The notes beneath the pieces were generated by a model. The model was not told the origin of the DNA. It saw only the letters and a list, made by a program, of their open reading frames with translations, and made no database searches. 64,000 nt of DNA. Source: Sulfuriferula sp. AH1 (GTDB lineage Bacteria > Pseudomonadota > Gammaproteobacteria > Burkholderiales > Sulfuriferulaceae). The position numbers and the translations under genes are program-made. Location of the stretch: assembly GCF_002162035.1 (NCBI RefSeq), contig NZ_CP021138.1:620001-684000 (forward strand), given 5' to 3'. Positions 54,400 to 64,000 of the stretch are shown here, piece by piece (position 1 is the stretch's first letter; the number at the start of each line of letters is the position of its first letter).

Positions 54400-57169
54400 G
54401 ATGTCTGCGCTCACCTGTACCGAATAAATTGCTGTGGCAACGTCCGCACAGGCCTGGATGCTCGGCGTGTGTGCCGACATCCTCACGGTAATGCCAGCAA
54501 CGCTCGCACTTGGCATGGCTGCTGGCGCGGGCGCTGATGCGCGGGGCCGTGTCCGCAGCCAGTTGCAGTTCGGCGGTTGACGTGATCATGGTGAAGCGCA
54601 GGTCGTCGCCTAATGTCGCCAGCGCTGCGTAATGCGCTGCGCCCGCATGGATCGTGACTTCGGCTTGCAATGATGATCCGATCTCGCCAGCGCTGCGCAG
54701 GGTTTCCAGATGCTTGCGCACATCGGCCAGGGTTTCGCGGATCAGCGACCATTGCTCGGCCAGCGCAGCGGCATGCTCCGGCATCGGTATGTCATGCCAT
54801 TGATGGAGGAAGACGCTGTCGTTGTTATCCGCTATTAATTGCTGCCACACTTCTTCTGCAGTAAAGCTGAGGAACGGCGCCATCAGCCGGGTCAGGCTGT
54901 GGGTGATGTGATACAGCGCATTCTGTGCGGAACGGCGAGCTGCGGAATCGGCGGCAGTGGTGTAGAGCCGGTCCTTGAGAATGTCGAGGTAGAAGCCGCC
55001 GAGATCCTCCGAACAGAAATGATGCAGTTTCTGCACGATATGATGGAATTCGTACTGCTGATAGTGTGTCAGTACTTCTTCCTGGAACTGCTGCAGCATG
55101 ACCATGGCGTACTGGTCGATGGCGAGCCATTGATCAAGGGGCAGCGCCTGTTGCCGGATATCGAAATCGGCCAGATTGGCGAGCAGGAAGCGCAGCGTGT
55201 TGCGGATGCGCCGGTAGGATTCCACCACGCGCTTGAGGATTTCGTCGGAAATGGTGAGTTCGCCGGAATAATCGGTGGAGGCCGTCCACAAGCGCAGAAT
55301 GTCGGCCCCGTAGGTGTCCATGACTTTCTGCGGCGCGACCACGTTACCCTTGGATTTGCTCATCTTGTGGCCGTTTCCGTCGACGACGAAGCCGTGAGTG
55401 AGCAGCGCGCGATACGGTGCATGACCGTCGGTGGCGCAGCCGGTGAGCAGGCTGGACTGGAACCAGCCGCGATGCTGGTCGGAGCCTTCCAGATATAAAT
55501 CGGCGGGATGGGCCAGTTCCGGGCGCAGTTTGAGCACGCAGGCATGGGTGACGCCGGAATCGAACCAGACGTCCAGCGTGTCGGTGATTTTCTTGTAGTG
55601 CGCGGTATCGGCACCCAGCAATTCGCTGGCGTCGAGCGAGAACCAGGCTTCGATGCCGATCTTTGCCACTCTTTCGGCGATCGTGGCGATGAATTCAGCG
55701 GTGCGCGGATGCAGCTCGCCGCTTTCCTTGTGGATGAATAGCGGCATCGGTACGCCCCAGTTACGCTGGCGCGACACGCACCAGTCCGGGCGGTTCTTCA
55801 TCATGCCTTCCAGGCGCGCGCGTCCCCATGCCGGGAAAAATTCGGTTTTTTCCACTGCGTGCGTGGCGTGCTTGCGCAGGCTTGCATTACTGGCACCCGT
55901 TTTGTCCATGCCGATGAACCATTGATGCGTGGCGCGGAAAATGATCGGCGTTTTGTGGCGCCAGCAGTGCGGGTAGCTGTGTATCAGCTTGGCATTGGCA
56001 AGCAATAAATCACTGTCGGTGAGCAGATGAATGACGGTTTTATTGCCTTCCCAGACGGTTTGCCCGCCGATAAACGGTACGCTGTCGAAGAATTTTCCCT
56101 CATCGCTCACCGGATTTTCCACCGGCAGGTGGTATTTCAGCCCGACCTGATAGTCGTCCACGCCATGCGCCGGAGCGGTATGCACTAACCCGGTACCGGC
56201 TTCCGCGGTGACGTGCTCGCCGCAAATGATCGGCACGAAGCGATCCAGGAACGGATGGCGCAAGCTGACGTGCTCCAGTGCGCTGCCCGGGCACTGGCCG
56301 ATGACTTCGACCGATTCGAAACCGTAGCGCTTGATGGCGGATTCGGCCAGGTCGCGGGCGAGGATGAGGATGCCTTTGGGGGTAAGGATCAGGTCGTAGA
56401 TGAATTCGGGATGTACCGATACCGCCTGGTTGGCAGGCAACGTCCACGGCGTGGTCGTCCAGATGACGGCGTAGATCGGTTCGTTGAAATTGGGCAAGCC
56501 GAGCTTTGCCGTGAGTTGTGCCGGGTCGGCGACAGCAAATGCGACGTCGATGGCTGCCGAGGTCTTGTCTTCGTATTCGACCTCGGCTTCCGCCAGTGCC
56601 GAGCCGCAGTCTACGCACCAGTGCACTGGTTTGGCGCCCTGATACAGATAGCCGTTGGCGAGGATGCGGGCAAGTTCGCGCATGATGCCGGCTTCAAATT
56701 CGAAATCCATGGTGTGGTAGGGATGCTCCCAGTCGCCCAGTACACCGAGGCGGATAAAGTCGGCCTTCTGGCGCTCGATCTGGCTGGTGGCATATTCGCG
56801 GCACAGCTCGCGGAAACGTGCGGCGGGGATGGCTTTGCCATGCTGTTTCTCTACCTGCAGCTCGATCGGCAGGCCATGGCAATCCCAACCCGGCACATAG
56901 GGTGCGTCATAACCCGCCAGGGTTTTGCTCTTGACGATGATGTCCTTGAGGATTTTATTGACCGCGTGGCCGATGTGAATGTCGCCGTTGGCGTAGGGCG
57001 GACCGTCATGGAGGATGAATTTCGGGCGGCCTGCCGCCGCTTTGCGGATTTGCTGGTAGCGGTTCAGTTCACGCCATTGTGCCAGCCAGGCTGGTTCGCG
57101 CTTGGCAAGATCGCCGCGCATGGGAAACGGGGTGTCGGGGAGATTGAGCGTGTGTTTGTAATCGGACAT
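54392..57169 (-). CDS. ileS: Isoleucine--tRNA ligase
   Basis: 925 residues. Class I signature HIGH in [16 protein letters not shown] and KMSKS in [12 protein letters not shown]; the CP1 editing domain lies between about 190 and 400 ([19 protein letters not shown]). The C-terminal zinc finger ([22 protein letters not shown]) is complete. It charges tRNA-Ile and edits Val-tRNA-Ile. It is fifth-to-last in the operon murJ-ribF-ileS-lspA-fkpB-ispH. Confidence 0.98.
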   Translation of the reverse strand: MSDYKHTLNLPDTPFPMRGDLAKREPAWLAQWRELNRYQQIRKAAAGRPKFILHDGPPYANGDIHIGHAVNKILKDIIVKSKTLAGYDAPYVPGWDCHGLPIELQVEKQHGKAIPAARFRELCREYATSQIERQKADFIRLGVLGDWEHPYHTMDFEFEAGIMRELARILANGYLYQGAKPVHWCVDCGSALAEAEVEYEDKTSAAIDVAFAVADPAQLTAKLGLPNFNEPIYAVIWTTTPWTLPANQAVSVHPEFIYDLILTPKGILILARDLAESAIKRYGFESVEVIGQCPGSALEHVSLRHPFLDRFVPIICGEHVTAEAGTGLVHTAPAHGVDDYQVGLKYHLPVENPVSDEGKFFDSVPFIGGQTVWEGNKTVIHLLTDSDLLLANAKLIHSYPHCWRHKTPIIFRATHQWFIGMDKTGASNASLRKHATHAVEKTEFFPAWGRARLEGMMKNRPDWCVSRQRNWGVPMPLFIHKESGELHPRTAEFIATIAERVAKIGIEAWFSLDASELLGADTAHYKKITDTLDVWFDSGVTHACVLKLRPELAHPADLYLEGSDQHRGWFQSSLLTGCATDGHAPYRALLTHGFVVDGNGHKMSKSKGNVVAPQKVMDTYGADILRLWTASTDYSGELTISDEILKRVVESYRRIRNTLRFLLANLADFDIRQQALPLDQWLAIDQYAMVMLQQFQEEVLTHYQQYEFHHIVQKLHHFCSEDLGGFYLDILKDRLYTTAADSAARRSAQNALYHITHSLTRLMAPFLSFTAEEVWQQLIADNNDSVFLHQWHDIPMPEHAAALAEQWSLIRETLADVRKHLETLRSAGEIGSSLQAEVTIHAGAAHYAALATLGDDLRFTMITSTAELQLAADTAPRISARASSHAKCERCWHYREDVGTHAEHPGLCGRCHSNLFGTGERRHHA

Positions 57170-57174
57170 GGACG

Positions 57175-58110
57175 TTAAGCGACGGGTAAATGGTTAAAGT
57201 AATCATGGGCACATTCGACATCACGCTGAATTTGCCGGATTAATGTGGCGAGATCCGGGTATTTCTCTTCATCGCGTAGTTTAGCAAGAAAATCGACATG
57301 AATGATGCGGCCGTATAAATTGTCGTTGAAATTCAGCAAATGGATTTCGAGTATGGGCTGCGCTTCTGTCTTTACGGTGGGACGGACTCCCAGGCTGGCG
57401 ACGGCGGGCAGCGCCTGCGTGCCAAGGCCGTGCACTTCCACGACAAAAATCCCGGTGAGCGGTAATTTGGGATGTCTGATCGGCAGGTTGGCGGTGGGGA
57501 ATCCCAGCTCGCGCCCCAGTTTGTCGCCATGCGCCACGCGTCCGCTGATACGGTAAGGGTGGCCGAGGAGTTGTTGCGCCAGTTCGAGCTGGCTGTTGGC
57601 AAGCGCATCGCGGACCGCGGTGCTGGATACGCGGAGTCCGTTGACGGTGATGCTAGGCATCGCGCCCAGGTCATAGCCGTATATGGCGCTGTGGTGTTGC
57701 AGCAGCGCAAAATCGCCGGCGCGTTTTGCGCCGAAGCGGAAATCGTCGCCGATCAACAGATGCTGCATACCCAGACCGCGTACCAGTATCTGGTCGATAA
57801 ACTGCTCTGCAGGCATGTGCGCCAGGGCATGGTTGAAACGGCAGATATGAACATGTTCTATGCCGGTGGCTCGCAATCCATCGAGCTTGTCGCGCAGATT
57901 GGACAGGCGGGCAGGGGCATTGTCAGGGCTGAAGAATTCCCGCGGGTGCGGCTCAAAGGTGATTGCGCAAGGCGTCAGCCGGCGCGCATGTGCAGTCTCG
58001 ACCAGCTGCCGTAGCATCGCCTGGTGTCCGAGATGGACGCCGTCAAAATTGCCTATCGTCACCGCACTGGGATAGGCGGCTACAGAGTGGATGCCGTGTG
58101 TGATGCGCAT
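57175..58110 (-). CDS. ribF: Riboflavin kinase / FAD synthetase
   Basis: 311 residues. N-terminal FAD synthetase (nucleotidyl transferase, [30 protein letters not shown]) and C-terminal flavokinase domain ([40 protein letters not shown]). It turns riboflavin into FMN and FAD, cofactors for respiratory enzymes. It ends 5 bases before ileS. Confidence 0.97.
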   Translation of the reverse strand: MRITHGIHSVAAYPSAVTIGNFDGVHLGHQAMLRQLVETAHARRLTPCAITFEPHPREFFSPDNAPARLSNLRDKLDGLRATGIEHVHICRFNHALAHMPAEQFIDQILVRGLGMQHLLIGDDFRFGAKRAGDFALLQHHSAIYGYDLGAMPSITVNGLRVSSTAVRDALANSQLELAQQLLGHPYRISGRVAHGDKLGRELGFPTANLPIRHPKLPLTGIFVVEVHGLGTQALPAVASLGVRPTVKTEAQPILEIHLLNFNDNLYGRIIHVDFLAKLRDEEKYPDLATLIRQIQRDVECAHDYFNHLPVA

Positions 58111-58203
58111 AACAGGATTTAAGCCGAAGAATAGCGAATTTTAACGGTTCGCCGGTGCGGGGTCAAAGTATCGCATGGTGTCAGGGCATGCTTCAGCCAT
58201 CAA

Positions 58204-59739
58204 TCAGGCTGCACGCCGGATGAACTGGCGCGCGCGGATACCGAGCAATCGGAGCGTAACAAAATAGGCGGTTACGCCCAGTAACACCAGTCCGGCCAAA
58301 TGGATGATGCGTCGGCTGAAATGAGCCTGCAGCCAATCCGCCTCGCTGCCCATGCCCCACCACAGCAGCAGCGCCATGACGGCGGTGGCGCTGCAGATCC
58401 TGAACATGAATGCATACCAGCCCGGTTGCGGCTGGAATATGCCCTGGCTGCGCAGCTTCCACAGCAGCAATCCTGCATTCAGGCAGGCACCGAGGCCGAT
58501 GGCAAGTGCAAGGCCGGCGTGCTGCAGTTTCCATACGAAGAGCAGATTCATCAATTGGGTAGCGGCCAGCGTAATGAGGGCGATCTTGACCGGGGTTTTA
58601 ATGTTCTGGCGGGCATAAAAGCCGGGTGCCAGTATCTTTACCATGATCAATCCCAGTAATCCCAGGCTATAGGCCATCAATGCCTGACGCGTCATCCATA
58701 CGTCATGCACGCTGAAATGCCCGTACAGAAACAGCGTGCTGATCAGCGGCAAGGCCAGCACTGCGAGTGCGGCGGCAGCAGGCAAGGCCAGCAGCAAGGT
58801 GAGGCGCAGCCCCCAGTCCAGCAATTGCGAATACTGGCTGGGATCGTTGTCGGCGTAATGTTTGGACAGGCTGGGCAGCAGGATGGTGCCGAGCGCTACG
58901 CCGAGCATGCCGGTCGGGAATTCCATTAGCCGGTCCGCATAATATAGCCATGACACGCTGCCGGTGGCCAGAAATGAAGCGAAGATGGTGTTGATGAGCA
59001 GGGACAGCTGCGCGATGGAAACGCCGAATACCGCCGGACCCATGAGCTTGAGCACGCGCCAGACGCCTTCGTCGTGCCAGCTGAAGCGGAATCGCGGCAA
59101 TAAACCCAGCCGGTGCAGGAAAGGCAGCTGCAAGGCGAGTTGCAGTATGCCGCCCAGGGCTACGCCCCATGCCAGCGCGATGGCCGGAGGGTCGAAGTGC
59201 GGTGCCAGCCACAAGGTCGCTGCTATCATCGCTACGTTCAGCAGTACAGGTGTAAACGCCGGGACGGCGAAGCGACTGTAGGTATTGAGAATGCCGCCGG
59301 CGAGCGAAACCAGCGAAATCAGCAGGATGTAGGGGAAGATAATTCGCAGCATGTGTACAGTGACGGCGAATTTATCCGGCGCATCGACGAATCCCGGTGC
59401 GCTGATATAGACCACGGCAGGTGCGGCAATCACGCCGATGGCGGTGACGATGAGCAGGGCGATGAAAAGCAGGGTCGCAACGTGGTCGACCAATAACCGT
59501 GTGTCGTCATGGCCGCGACGGTTCTTGTATTCGGCGAGTATGGGGACGAATGCCTGGGCAAAGGCGCCCTCGGCAAACAAGCGGCGTAGCAGGTTGGGGA
59601 TCTTGAAGGCGACAAAGAATGCATCGGTGTAGATGCCGGCGCCAAAGCTGCGTGCGATAATGGCGTCGCGCACAAAGCCAAGGATGCGTGACAATAAAGT
59701 CATGCTGCTGACTTTGGCTAGGGCTTGTAACAGATTCAT
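58204..59739 (-). CDS. murJ: Lipid II flippase MurJ
   Basis: 511 residues, about 14 membrane helices. Hallmarks: [57 protein letters not shown]. It moves lipid II across the inner membrane for peptidoglycan synthesis. It is first in its operon and divergent from rpsT, the usual arrangement in proteobacteria. Confidence 0.97.
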   Translation of the reverse strand: MNLLQALAKVSSMTLLSRILGFVRDAIIARSFGAGIYTDAFFVAFKIPNLLRRLFAEGAFAQAFVPILAEYKNRRGHDDTRLLVDHVATLLFIALLIVTAIGVIAAPAVVYISAPGFVDAPDKFAVTVHMLRIIFPYILLISLVSLAGGILNTYSRFAVPAFTPVLLNVAMIAATLWLAPHFDPPAIALAWGVALGGILQLALQLPFLHRLGLLPRFRFSWHDEGVWRVLKLMGPAVFGVSIAQLSLLINTIFASFLATGSVSWLYYADRLMEFPTGMLGVALGTILLPSLSKHYADNDPSQYSQLLDWGLRLTLLLALPAAAALAVLALPLISTLFLYGHFSVHDVWMTRQALMAYSLGLLGLIMVKILAPGFYARQNIKTPVKIALITLAATQLMNLLFVWKLQHAGLALAIGLGACLNAGLLLWKLRSQGIFQPQPGWYAFMFRICSATAVMALLLWWGMGSEADWLQAHFSRRIIHLAGLVLLGVTAYFVTLRLLGIRARQFIRRAA

Positions 59740-59866
59740 TTATGGTGTGGATGCAAAAGATTGAGGCGCAATAGTAGCGCTAAAGTGAATCCATCGCTAG
59801 GCTCCACGCTAAGTATTGGCCGTTTTTCGTACAACGAATAAAGTCCGGCGGGCGCTTAATTTTGGC

Positions 59867-59895
59867 TTGCTATTGACGCAATAGCCATTTATAAT
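59867..59895 (+). promoter_or_regulatory. Sigma-70 promoter of rpsT
   Basis: TTGCTA at 59867-59872, 17-base spacer, TATAAT at 59890-59895, 37 bases before the ATG. Confidence 0.65.
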
Positions 59896-59932
59896 TCAGC
59901 GTTTTAAGAAACCCGATACAGGAGCATCACAT

Positions 59933-60196
59933 ATGGCAAATAGCGCACAAGCCAGAAAGCGCGCAAGACAAAACGACAAGCAGCGTGCTCACAACGCTGC
60001 ATTGCGTTCTACTTTGCGTACCGCGATCAAGAAAGTTCAAAAAGCGGTGTTGGCTGGTGATAAGGCTGTTGCGACCAGCACTTTTGGTGTTTCCATGAGT
60101 GTGATTGACCGCATCGCTGACAAAAACATCATCCATAAAAACAAAGCTGCTCGCCACAAGAGCCGTTTGTCTGCTGCTGTTAAAGCAATGGCGTAA
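59933..60196 (+). CDS. rpsT: Ribosomal protein bS20
   Basis: 87 residues, AGGAG ahead of the [23 protein letters not shown] and a C-terminal [18 protein letters not shown] match bS20 exactly in layout. It binds 16S rRNA early in 30S assembly. Single-gene transcript with its own promoter and terminator. Confidence 0.98.
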   Translation: MANSAQARKRARQNDKQRAHNAALRSTLRTAIKKVQKAVLAGDKAVATSTFGVSMSVIDRIADKNIIHKNKAARHKSRLSAAVKAMA

Positions 60197-60204
60197 TTTT
60201 TTCT

Positions 60205-60268
60205 GCCTGGCGTGACGCCGGGCCTGGAAGTAAAAAGACCTTATGGCTGAAAAGCGTAAGGTTTTTTT
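60205..60268 (+). terminator. Two hairpins ending the rpsT transcript
   Basis: GCCTGGCG/CGCCGGGC (60205-60223) followed by ACCTTATG/CGTAAGGT and a run of eight T residues up to 60268. The second is the terminator proper. Confidence 0.8.
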
Positions 60269-60331
60269 TCGTCTGTATTGCGTGCGCTTTATTGCTGCAT
60301 CAGGTTGTTCAGGTGTGGACGGCGGTGTTGC

Positions 60332-60622
60332 TCAGGTTTCTTGCTGGCTGGGGTCGATAATGGTGAGGTCGTTCTCTTTGGCGAAGTTCATCAGGAATCC
60401 GAATGCCGCGGGTTGTTCCTGTTGCAATTTTTTGTCGATGATGACGCATTTGATGCCGCCCACCGTTAACGGGCGCACGTAGGGCGAATAGCTCATGCGA
60501 TGATCTTCCCCGAAAGTGGAAAGCGAACCTGATAAGCGTTCAGCCCAGTCGCTCGGGCGGAAAGTGCGTCCGGAAGAGGTCAGACCCTGAATAAGGATTT
60601 CGTTATTGCTTAGCTCAGACAT
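60332..60622 (-). CDS. DUF3579 family protein
   Basis: 96 residues. Matches the betaproteobacterial DUF3579 family: ILIQGLTSSGRTFRPSDWAE, RLSGSLSTFGEDHRMSYSPY, VRPLTVGGIKCVIIDKKL, AFGFLMNFAKENDLTI. No function is known. The family is nearly restricted to betaproteobacteria, which supports the taxonomic call. It faces rpsT. Confidence 0.9.
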   Translation of the reverse strand: MSELSNNEILIQGLTSSGRTFRPSDWAERLSGSLSTFGEDHRMSYSPYVRPLTVGGIKCVIIDKKLQQEQPAAFGFLMNFAKENDLTIIDPSQQET

Positions 60623-60859
60623 TGTGTGTACTTCACAAAAAACAACATAGTAATAATTTTATCAGACTATCGCTTGCTTGCGGTTAGATGTTTTGCTGTT
60701 GGCAGCCTGTGTAGCGGAATGTACTACGCTTTTGCCAACGCTTCATCCGTACTTCGCGGCGCGATTATCACATGAATTGATGGAACAGCAGGGCTAACAC
60801 CTGCTAGAATATGACTAAACATTTTTTTAGTAAACCATTTGTTCCGATCGGAGAAAACC

Positions 60860-61441
60860 ATGATCCATGAATTGCCAGTATTGCCTTACGCACAGGATGC
60901 ATTGCAACCGCATATTTCGGCTGAAACTCTGGAATACCACTATGGTAAACATCATCAGGCTTATGTGACCAATCTCAATAACCTGATCAAGGGTACCGAA
61001 TTCGAGGCGATGAGCCTGGAAGACATCATCCTCAAATCTGCCGGCGGCGTGTTCAATAACGCAGCACAGGTATGGAACCACACCTTTTACTGGAATTGCC
61101 TGAGCCCGAATGGCGGCGGTGCGCCGACTGGTGCCTTGGCTGATGCCATCAACGCCAAGTGGGGTTCGTTTGAAGCGTTCAAGGACGCATTCAGCAAAGC
61201 TGCTGTCGGTACTTTCGGTTCCGGCTGGGCATGGCTGGTAAAAAACACGGCAGGCGAACTGGAGATCGTTTCTACCAGCAATGCCGCTACCCCGATGACC
61301 AACGGCCAGACTGCGCTGATGACCTGCGACGTATGGGAGCATGCCTACTATGTCGACTATCGCAATGCGCGTCCCAAGTATGTAGAGGCGTTCTGGAATC
61401 TGGTAAACTGGAAATTCGTTGCTGCTAATTTCGCTGCATAA
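60860..61441 (+). CDS. sodB: Superoxide dismutase, iron type
   Basis: 193 residues from ATG 60860 (CGGAG ahead); the frame from 60839 adds only seven residues without family match. Metal ligands: His27 in [12 protein letters not shown], His in WNHTFYWNC, Asp and His in [14 protein letters not shown]. Gln in [10 protein letters not shown] and the TFGSGWAWL stretch favour the iron form. It removes cytoplasmic superoxide. Confidence 0.95.
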   Translation: MIHELPVLPYAQDALQPHISAETLEYHYGKHHQAYVTNLNNLIKGTEFEAMSLEDIILKSAGGVFNNAAQVWNHTFYWNCLSPNGGGAPTGALADAINAKWGSFEAFKDAFSKAAVGTFGSGWAWLVKNTAGELEIVSTSNAATPMTNGQTALMTCDVWEHAYYVDYRNARPKYVEAFWNLVNWKFVAANFAA

Positions 61442-61463
61442 AACCAGCTGAATCAGCAGGCAA

Positions 61464-61492
61464 AGGGCGGCGCAAGCCGCCCTCGTGTTTTT
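61464..61492 (+). terminator. Terminator of sodB
   Basis: AGGGCGGC / GCCGCCCT, perfect 8-bp stem, loop GCAA, then CGTGTTTTT. Confidence 0.85.
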
Positions 61493-61519
61493 AACCTTAA
61501 TGAATGTAAATCCGTCACC

Positions 61520-62701
61520 ATGTCTTATTTGATGAATACCTATGCACGTCAACCTGTCACTTTTGTGCGCGGTGAAGGCGTGTGGCTATGGGATGATGCC
61601 GGCAATCGTTATCTGGACGCGTTGGCTGGTGTTGCAGTCAACGGTTTGGGGCATGCCCATCCCGTTTTGACGCAGGCAGTGTGTGAACAGGCGCGCAATC
61701 TGATCCACAGCTCCAATATTTATCAGGTGCAGCGTCAGGAGCAACTTGCAGAGCGCTTATGCCGGTTATCGGGTATGGACAAGGTGTTTTTCTGTAATTC
61801 GGGTTGCGAAGCGAACGAAGCTGCGATTAAGCTGGCGCGATTGTACGGCCATGGTAAAGGCATCGCTACACCGACTATTATCGTCATGGAAAAGTCGTTC
61901 CATGGCCGCACCATGGCAACTTTGACTGCAACCGGCAGCCGCAAGGTGCAAGCCGGTTTTGAGCCTTTGCTCACCGGATTTGTGCGCGTGCCGTACAACG
62001 ATATCGACGCCGTGCGCCAGGTTGCCGAGCACAATCATGAAGTTGTGGCCGTGCTGGTCGAGCCGGTCGAGGGTGAAGGCGGTGTCCGGATACCGGATGC
62101 AGCTTACCTGAACGATTTGCGGCAAGTGTGTGATGAACACGGCTGGCTGTTGATGCTGGATGAAGTGCAAACCGGCGTGGGGCGGACAGGTACCTGGTTT
62201 GCGTTCCAGCATACGTCTATTTATCCCGATGTGATGACGCTGGCCAAAGGCTTGGGTTCCGGCGTTCCTATCGGCGCTTGTGTTGCCCGTGGTGCGGCTG
62301 CGGATGTATTCAAGCCTGGCAATCACGGTTCCACATTTGGCGGCAATCCTCTGGCGTGTGCTGCCGGTCTGGCGACATTGCAGGCATTGGAAGACGAAAA
62401 TCTGCTGGCGAATGCCAACAGCATCGGCGCAGCGCTGGTTGCCGGATTTGAACGTGAGCTGGCGGGTGTCGCGGGTGTGAAAGCGATACGTGGCGTTGGC
62501 ATGATGATAGGCATAGAGCTTGACCGGCCGTGCGGCGAGCTGGTGAAGATGGCGCTGGCGGCGCATTTGTTGATTAACGTGACGGCGGATAATGTGATTC
62601 GTCTGGTGCCGCCACTGATTATGAATGCGGATGAGGCGGCGCAATTGATCAGCGGCTTAAGTCCGATTATTCGCGAATTTCTGACCGGGACCGCCGTATG
62701 A
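61520..62701 (+). CDS. argD: Acetylornithine aminotransferase
   Basis: 393 residues, class III PLP enzyme. GVAVNGLGHAHPVLTQAVCE, FFCNSGCEANEAAIKLARLY, LMLDEVQTGVGRTGTWFAFQ, and the PLP Lys in VMTLAKGLGSGVPIGACVAR. Makes N-acetylornithine in arginine synthesis. It overlaps argF by 4 bases, and argG follows; the three form an operon. Confidence 0.95.
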   Translation: MSYLMNTYARQPVTFVRGEGVWLWDDAGNRYLDALAGVAVNGLGHAHPVLTQAVCEQARNLIHSSNIYQVQRQEQLAERLCRLSGMDKVFFCNSGCEANEAAIKLARLYGHGKGIATPTIIVMEKSFHGRTMATLTATGSRKVQAGFEPLLTGFVRVPYNDIDAVRQVAEHNHEVVAVLVEPVEGEGGVRIPDAAYLNDLRQVCDEHGWLLMLDEVQTGVGRTGTWFAFQHTSIYPDVMTLAKGLGSGVPIGACVARGAAADVFKPGNHGSTFGGNPLACAAGLATLQALEDENLLANANSIGAALVAGFERELAGVAGVKAIRGVGMMIGIELDRPCGELVKMALAAHLLINVTADNVIRLVPPLIMNADEAAQLISGLSPIIREFLTGTAV

Positions 62702-63618
62702 AACCTATCAAGCATTTTTTGCAGTTTCAGGATCTGACGCGTGACGAGTATGAGTATATTTTTGCCCGGGCAAAAATCATCAAGGCGCGATTCAAGAATT
62801 ATCAGACCTACCATCCGCTGCTGGATCGTACTCTGGCGATGATATTCGAGAAACAGTCGACGCGGACCCGCTTGTCGTTTGAGGCAGGAATGCATCAGCT
62901 GGGCGGTTCGGCGATTTATCTGAATACCCGCGATACCCAGCTGGGTCGCGGCGAGCCGGTGGAAGATGCGGCTGAAGTCATTTCGCGCATGGTCGATATC
63001 GTGATGATACGTACCTTTGAGCAGGACATCATCGAACGTTTTGCCGCGCATTCGCGCGTTCCGGTGATTAACGGCCTGACCAACGAATATCATCCCTGCC
63101 AGATCATGGCGGATATCTTTACTTATATAGAGCGCCACGGCTGCATCAAGGGTAAAACCGTGGCCTGGGTAGGCGACTCCAATAATATGTGCAACACCTG
63201 GCTGCAAGCCGCGGTGGCGCTGGATTTTAATGTGCATGTGTCGACCCCGCCGGGCTATGAGGTTGAACCTGAGCGCGCCGGTTTATACGATACCAGTCAC
63301 TATGAAAGCTTTGCCGATCCGATGGAAGCCTGCCGCGGTGCGGATATGGTGACTACCGACGTGTGGACCAGCATGGGTTTCGAAGCCGAAAACGAAGAGC
63401 GCAAACGCGATTTTCAGGATTGGCAAGTCGATGCCGAGATGATGCAGGTCGCTGCACCCGATGCCTTGTTCATGCATTGTCTGCCTGCGCATCGTGGCGA
63501 AGAGGTCGCCGCCGAAGTCATCGACGGTCCGCAAAGCGTGGTATGGGACGAAGCGGAAAACCGTTTGCATACGCAAAAAGCATTGATGGAATATCTTTTG
63601 TTGGGAAAAGTGGAATGA
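62698..63618 (+). CDS. argF: Ornithine carbamoyltransferase
   Basis: 306 residues. Carbamoyl-phosphate site [20 protein letters not shown], then [37 protein letters not shown], and the ornithine site [13 protein letters not shown]. It makes citrulline. It overlaps both argD and argG by 4 bases. Confidence 0.97.
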   Translation: MKPIKHFLQFQDLTRDEYEYIFARAKIIKARFKNYQTYHPLLDRTLAMIFEKQSTRTRLSFEAGMHQLGGSAIYLNTRDTQLGRGEPVEDAAEVISRMVDIVMIRTFEQDIIERFAAHSRVPVINGLTNEYHPCQIMADIFTYIERHGCIKGKTVAWVGDSNNMCNTWLQAAVALDFNVHVSTPPGYEVEPERAGLYDTSHYESFADPMEACRGADMVTTDVWTSMGFEAENEERKRDFQDWQVDAEMMQVAAPDALFMHCLPAHRGEEVAAEVIDGPQSVVWDEAENRLHTQKALMEYLLLGKVE

Positions 63619-64000
63619 GCGACGTTAAAAAAGTAGTGCTGGCCTATTCGGGCGGCCTGGATACCTCAGTAATCTTGAAATGGCTGCAAGACGAATACCG
63701 ATGCGAAGTGGTTACCTTCACGGCTGATATCGGCCAGGGCGAAGAACTGGAACCTGCGCGCGAGAAAGCGAAGAAGTTTGGCGTCAAAGAGATTTTTATC
63801 GACGATTTGCGCGAAGAGTTTGTGCGCGATTTCGTGTTTCCGATGTTTCGCGCCAACACCGTGTACGAAGGCGAGTATCTGCTGGGCACTTCCATCGCAC
63901 GTCCGCTGATCGCCAAGCGTCTGATTGAAATCACCAACCTGACCGGCGCGGATGCGATATCGCATGGCGCAACCGGCAAAGGTAATGATCAGGTTCGTTT
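63615..64000 (+). CDS. argG: Argininosuccinate synthase, 3' partial
   Basis: 128 residues are visible before the window ends; no stop is reached. ATP-binding P-loop [20 protein letters not shown] at the N-terminus, [17 protein letters not shown], and [14 protein letters not shown] at the end. It joins citrulline and aspartate. Starts in the ATGA overlap with argF. Confidence 0.97.
   Translation, partial: MSDVKKVVLAYSGGLDTSVILKWLQDEYRCEVVTFTADIGQGEELEPAREKAKKFGVKEIFIDDLREEFVRDFVFPMFRANTVYEGEYLLGTSIARPLIAKRLIEITNLTGADAISHGATGKGNDQVR

Noticed and set aside
59873-59895. TTGACG with TATAAT as rpsT promoter
   Set aside because: Spacer is only 11 bases; TTGCTA with a 17-base spacer was preferred.

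Overview
The window reads as chromosome of a chemolithoautotrophic betaproteobacterium, most likely of the Nitrosomonadales/Gallionellaceae–Sulfuricellaceae type. The basis is gene content and order (form II RuBisCO cbbM-cbbQ-cbbO, surE-pcm-nlpD-rpoS, murJ-ribF-ileS-lspA-fkpB-ispH, petABC followed by sspAB, alaA-hom-thrC, a DUF3579 gene, argD-argF-argG). No rRNA gene is present, so the genus is not fixed. Both ends cut genes: an aldolase-like gene on the left and argG on the right.

Layout. 0–11 kb holds housekeeping and small accessory genes: a degenerate class II aldolase-like protein, a Sua5-type tRNA-modification enzyme, a HAD-dehalogenase remnant, GFA and GNAT proteins, a VGYGD ion channel, an exonuclease I gene with one frameshift, a pseudouridine-synthase homologue apparently without its catalytic Asp, rlmJ, an ECF sigma / anti-sigma / dihaem peroxidase operon, and an orphan cheV. 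11.0–15.5 kb is a small integrative element in a tRNA-Thr(CGU) gene. It has an attL/attR pair, a tyrosine integrase, an AlpA regulator, HTH and replication-initiator-like proteins, a nested four-copy inverted repeat and two further repeat arrays at its right end. An O-acyltransferase gene follows immediately. 17.5–31.8 kb carries a lipoprotein, ychJ, ppa, an FGE-like protein, tRNA-Val, then thrS-infC-rpmI-rplT, pheS-pheT-ihfA-merR, tRNA-Pro, surE-pcm-nlpD-rpoS and a nucleotidase. 32–45 kb carries alaA-hom-thrC, a GST, gnd-zwf, a DegS-type protease, petABC, sspAB and tRNA-Thr(UGU). 45–52 kb carries psiE, pstS and the cbbMQO operon. 52–60 kb is the murJ-to-ispH operon on the minus strand, and 60–64 kb has rpsT, sodB and the arginine genes.

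How the parts fit. cbbM with its activase genes cbbQ/cbbO fixes CO2, zwf and gnd supply NAD(P)H and pentose phosphates, and petABC couples quinol oxidation to proton translocation. Translation genes form two coupled clusters (thrS-infC-rpmI-rplT and pheST-ihfA). infC appears to start at AUC, in keeping with the known IF3 autoregulation at rare start codons. The most unusual part is the 4.4-kb integrative element: it is compact, shows no recognisable cargo, and a third of its non-coding DNA is ordered repeats.
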